This document shows, one piece after another, positions 62,223 through 64,000 of a stretch of 64,000 bases of DNA. Under the pieces are notes generated by a model that was given only the letters and a program-made list of their open reading frames with translations, ran no database searches and had not been told where the DNA came from. The translations under genes were made by a program, and so were the position numbers. The stretch's first letter is position 1. The number at the start of each line of letters is the position of its first letter. The DNA is from Bacillota bacterium (GTDB taxonomy: Bacteria; Bacillota; Clostridia; DSM-8532): positions 1 to 64,000 of the forward strand of contig JAEZJF010000022.1 in NCBI GenBank assembly GCA_023415825.1. Reading direction: 5' to 3'.

Positions 62223-63851
62223 ATGAAAAAGATATCTGGAGCAGTTTTAAAAAGAGTATTAAGCCTGTCATGGGCAGCAGCCATGCTTTTAGGACTGACA
62301 ACGGCTTCCTCGGCAATCTCTCAGCCAGCTCTGGCCGTTCATCAGGCAATGGCTGCTCTTTCAAACACACCTGTGGAGCTCAGTAAGGATGAAACTGTTT
62401 ATGCAAGCTTGAATTTCGATGGCAGTATTCGGAATTTAAGCGTTGTAAACCATATCCGCACCCCCAATGAAGGCATTTATACCGATTATGGGCATTATAC
62501 CGAAATTATGAACTTATCATCGGGTGCTGAGAATCGCCAGGTTGATGGAACCAAGGTGACCTGGCAATTGCCTGCGTCGGATGAAGGGTTTTATTATGAG
62601 GGGATTCTTAAAGAGAGTCAGCTGCCTTTTATATTCTCCATCGTTTATTCTCTGGATGGGAAACAGGTTGATGCAAGAGACCTTATTGGCCAATCAGGAA
62701 AAATTAAAATAGAAATTAAAATTACCTCCAATACAATGTCAAATCCTTATTATGTTGATAACTATCTTGCTCAGGTACAACTGCCCCTGTCCCTTGACAA
62801 GTGCAGCAATATTTCAGCAGCAGGTGCTCAGAGTGTTATTGTAGGCAGTACCAACACCTTAGCCTTTATGGTAATGCCAGGTGTATCCAAGGAGTACTCA
62901 GTAACCTTTGACGCCAAAGATTTTGAAATGGACGGCATTACTACGACGGTTACATCAGTGGATGTACAAAGCTTAATAGGGATTGATACTCAGGACATCA
63001 AGCTTAATTCGACAGATATATCCCAGGGCACCGGTGAGCTTGTAAGTGGCACCGAACAGCTCAAGGCGGGTGTATCACAGCTTGCGGACGGACTTAAAAA
63101 GCTGGCATCGGGTACGTCGGCTTTGATAATGGGCAGTTCAGAATTCCAGAAAGGCCTTAAAGCCTATACTGATGGTCTTGTTGCTATATCGGATAACGCC
63201 GGTCAAATTTCACAAGGTATAAACCAGCTTGGGAAAAATGGGGGAGAGTTGTCAGCAGGTTACACGCAAATTTCTGAAGGAACAGTAAAGCTCATGGAGG
63301 GGCTATTGGCTGGTCTGCCGCCCGAGCAGCAGTCCGCGTATTCTCAACAGGTAGAAATGCTCAAGCAGCAGCTTCAAGGCTATGGAACAAATCTCGAGGC
63401 TTATACCAAAGGAGTCTCCCAATCAGCACAAGGCTTAAGCGCTTTATCGGAAGGACTTTCGGCAGCAGCTCAAAAAGGTCCGGAGCTTAATAAAGGAGCG
63501 GCTGAAATAAATACAGGCCTCGTGAAATTGGGTAATGGGCTAAATGCCTTGTATGATGGAGCGAGATTAATCCCTGATGAAATACAAAAACTAATTGATG
63601 GTCAGAAAGAGCTTAAGGAAGGTTTGGACGAAGCTTTAAGCTTATTGGATGATTTTAACCTAGAGGGTAATCCTTTACCAGAGCCGGTCTCTTTTGCCGA
63701 CAGTAGTAAAACGGTTGATTCCGTTCAGTTCGTCATTAAAACTCCGGAGTTAAAGCCGGAGCCGGTGATAGCGCCACCCGCAGAAGTCCGGAAGGAACAA
63801 AGCTTTTGGGAAAAGCTTGCGGCTCTGTTTGTCGGGAAGGATAATGGATAA
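62223..63851 (+). CDS. Secreted LxxG-heptad repeat protein (YhgE/Pip-like), RND partner
   Basis: A 542-residue exported protein. A signal peptide (~1-40) precedes a beta-rich domain (~45-260), then ~200 residues of heptad repeats of the xxxLxxG type (LVSGTEQLKAGVSQLADGLKKLASG and others), predicted to form a long helical rod. A proline-rich linker and a short C-terminal segment end it; no second TM helix is seen, unlike full YhgE/Pip proteins. ATG 62223 follows GGAAGGGAG, 4 bases after the RND stop. Pairing with an MMPL exporter suggests a periplasm-substitute adaptor across the wall. Confidence 0.82.
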   Translation: MKKISGAVLKRVLSLSWAAAMLLGLTTASSAISQPALAVHQAMAALSNTPVELSKDETVYASLNFDGSIRNLSVVNHIRTPNEGIYTDYGHYTEIMNLSSGAENRQVDGTKVTWQLPASDEGFYYEGILKESQLPFIFSIVYSLDGKQVDARDLIGQSGKIKIEIKITSNTMSNPYYVDNYLAQVQLPLSLDKCSNISAAGAQSVIVGSTNTLAFMVMPGVSKEYSVTFDAKDFEMDGITTTVTSVDVQSLIGIDTQDIKLNSTDISQGTGELVSGTEQLKAGVSQLADGLKKLASGTSALIMGSSEFQKGLKAYTDGLVAISDNAGQISQGINQLGKNGGELSAGYTQISEGTVKLMEGLLAGLPPEQQSAYSQQVEMLKQQLQGYGTNLEAYTKGVSQSAQGLSALSEGLSAAAQKGPELNKGAAEINTGLVKLGNGLNALYDGARLIPDEIQKLIDGQKELKEGLDEALSLLDDFNLEGNPLPEPVSFADSSKTVDSVQFVIKTPELKPEPVIAPPAEVRKEQSFWEKLAALFVGKDNG

Positions 63852-63900
63852 AAAAAGCAACAAGCCCGCAGGTCTTTCCCAGCGGGCTTGTTGCTTTTTT
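63851..63900. terminator. Strong bidirectional terminator
   Basis: AAAAAAGCAACAAGCCCGC and GCGGGCTTGTTGCTTTTTT are perfect 19-base arms around a 12-base loop. It serves both the RND operon and the converging gene at the right edge. Confidence 0.95.
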
Positions 63901-63911
63901 ATCCACTATAT

Positions 63912-64000
63912 TTATCTTGCTTTATAGCGTTCATACTGCGCATGCTTGATTTCAATCATTTCTTTAACCTGTTCGGCCTCAAGCATTGCCATGTATTCTG
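63912..64000 (-). CDS. C-terminal end of an unknown gene (partial)
   Basis: Minus-strand frame open from the window edge to TAA at 63912-63914. The visible tail reads EYMAMLEAEQVKEMIEIK and ends HAQYERYKAR, a charged amphipathic helix. It is followed by the shared terminator, supporting a real gene. The family cannot be told from 28 residues. Confidence 0.6.
   Translation of the reverse strand, partial: EYMAMLEAEQVKEMIEIKHAQYERYKAR

Overview
The window looks like a chromosomal stretch of a low-to-mid GC Gram-positive anaerobe, most likely a polysaccharide-degrading Clostridia member. The signs are strong AGGAGG-type ribosome sites with frequent TTG/GTG starts, sigma-A promoters, a YhaM-type RNase, an S-layer-anchored GH16 glucanase, CUT1 sugar importers without their own ATPase, and a very high density of regulator-exporter pairs. 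No phage, transposase, CRISPR array, rRNA or tRNA is visible; the only stable RNA is the 3' end of tmRNA at the left edge.

Layout. 1-5.9 kb: tmRNA 3' end, a membrane diguanylate cyclase, a broken AraC/GyrI-type regulator, an unknown small membrane protein and a fused SecDF. 5.9-7.7 kb, minus strand: an arsR-hgcA-hgcB operon, i.e. the corrinoid protein and ferredoxin needed for mercury methylation, with a near-consensus promoter and an overlapping palindrome. 8-17 kb: a GNAT acetyltransferase, then an AraC-controlled sugar ABC importer with a Gfo/Idh/MocA oxidoreductase and a large secreted discoidin-domain protein. 17-26 kb: orphan Flp pilin, catalase, Nudix hydrolase, a heterodimeric ABC exporter, and a TetR-ApbE-FMN-binding-flavodoxin operon. 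26-31 kb: a UvrA-like ATPase, a double-HTH MerR regulator and an MFS exporter, with a shared inverted repeat before the first and last. 31-34.5 kb: an AraC/papain-like-fold pair, TetR/hydrolase, and a 34-residue membrane peptide behind twin palindromes. 35-43.5 kb: a YxlEFG-like ABC module with a two-component system, two MATE exporters with MarR, and a lone 1-phosphofructokinase. 43.5-47 kb: an ABC-F protein behind a long leader with an upstream peptide and terminator (translation-coupled attenuation), then YhaM. 47-59.5 kb: a laminarinase island (giant SLH-GH16-CBM enzyme, sugar importer, and a binding protein + histidine kinase + response regulator sensing module). 59.5-64 kb: TetR, RND/MMPL exporter, a secreted LxxG-repeat partner, and the end of an unknown minus-strand gene.

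Together the window reads as an accessory region for (i) sensing and eating extracellular glucans, (ii) coping with antibiotics and toxic compounds, with at least seven export or ribosome-protection modules each beside its own regulator, and (iii) metal chemistry through hgcAB. The observations most worth following are the arsR-hgcAB operon, the ABC-F attenuator, the self-regulated flavinylation operon, and the UvrA-like/MerR/MFS module with shared hairpins. All functions are read from sequence by eye; no database search was run.
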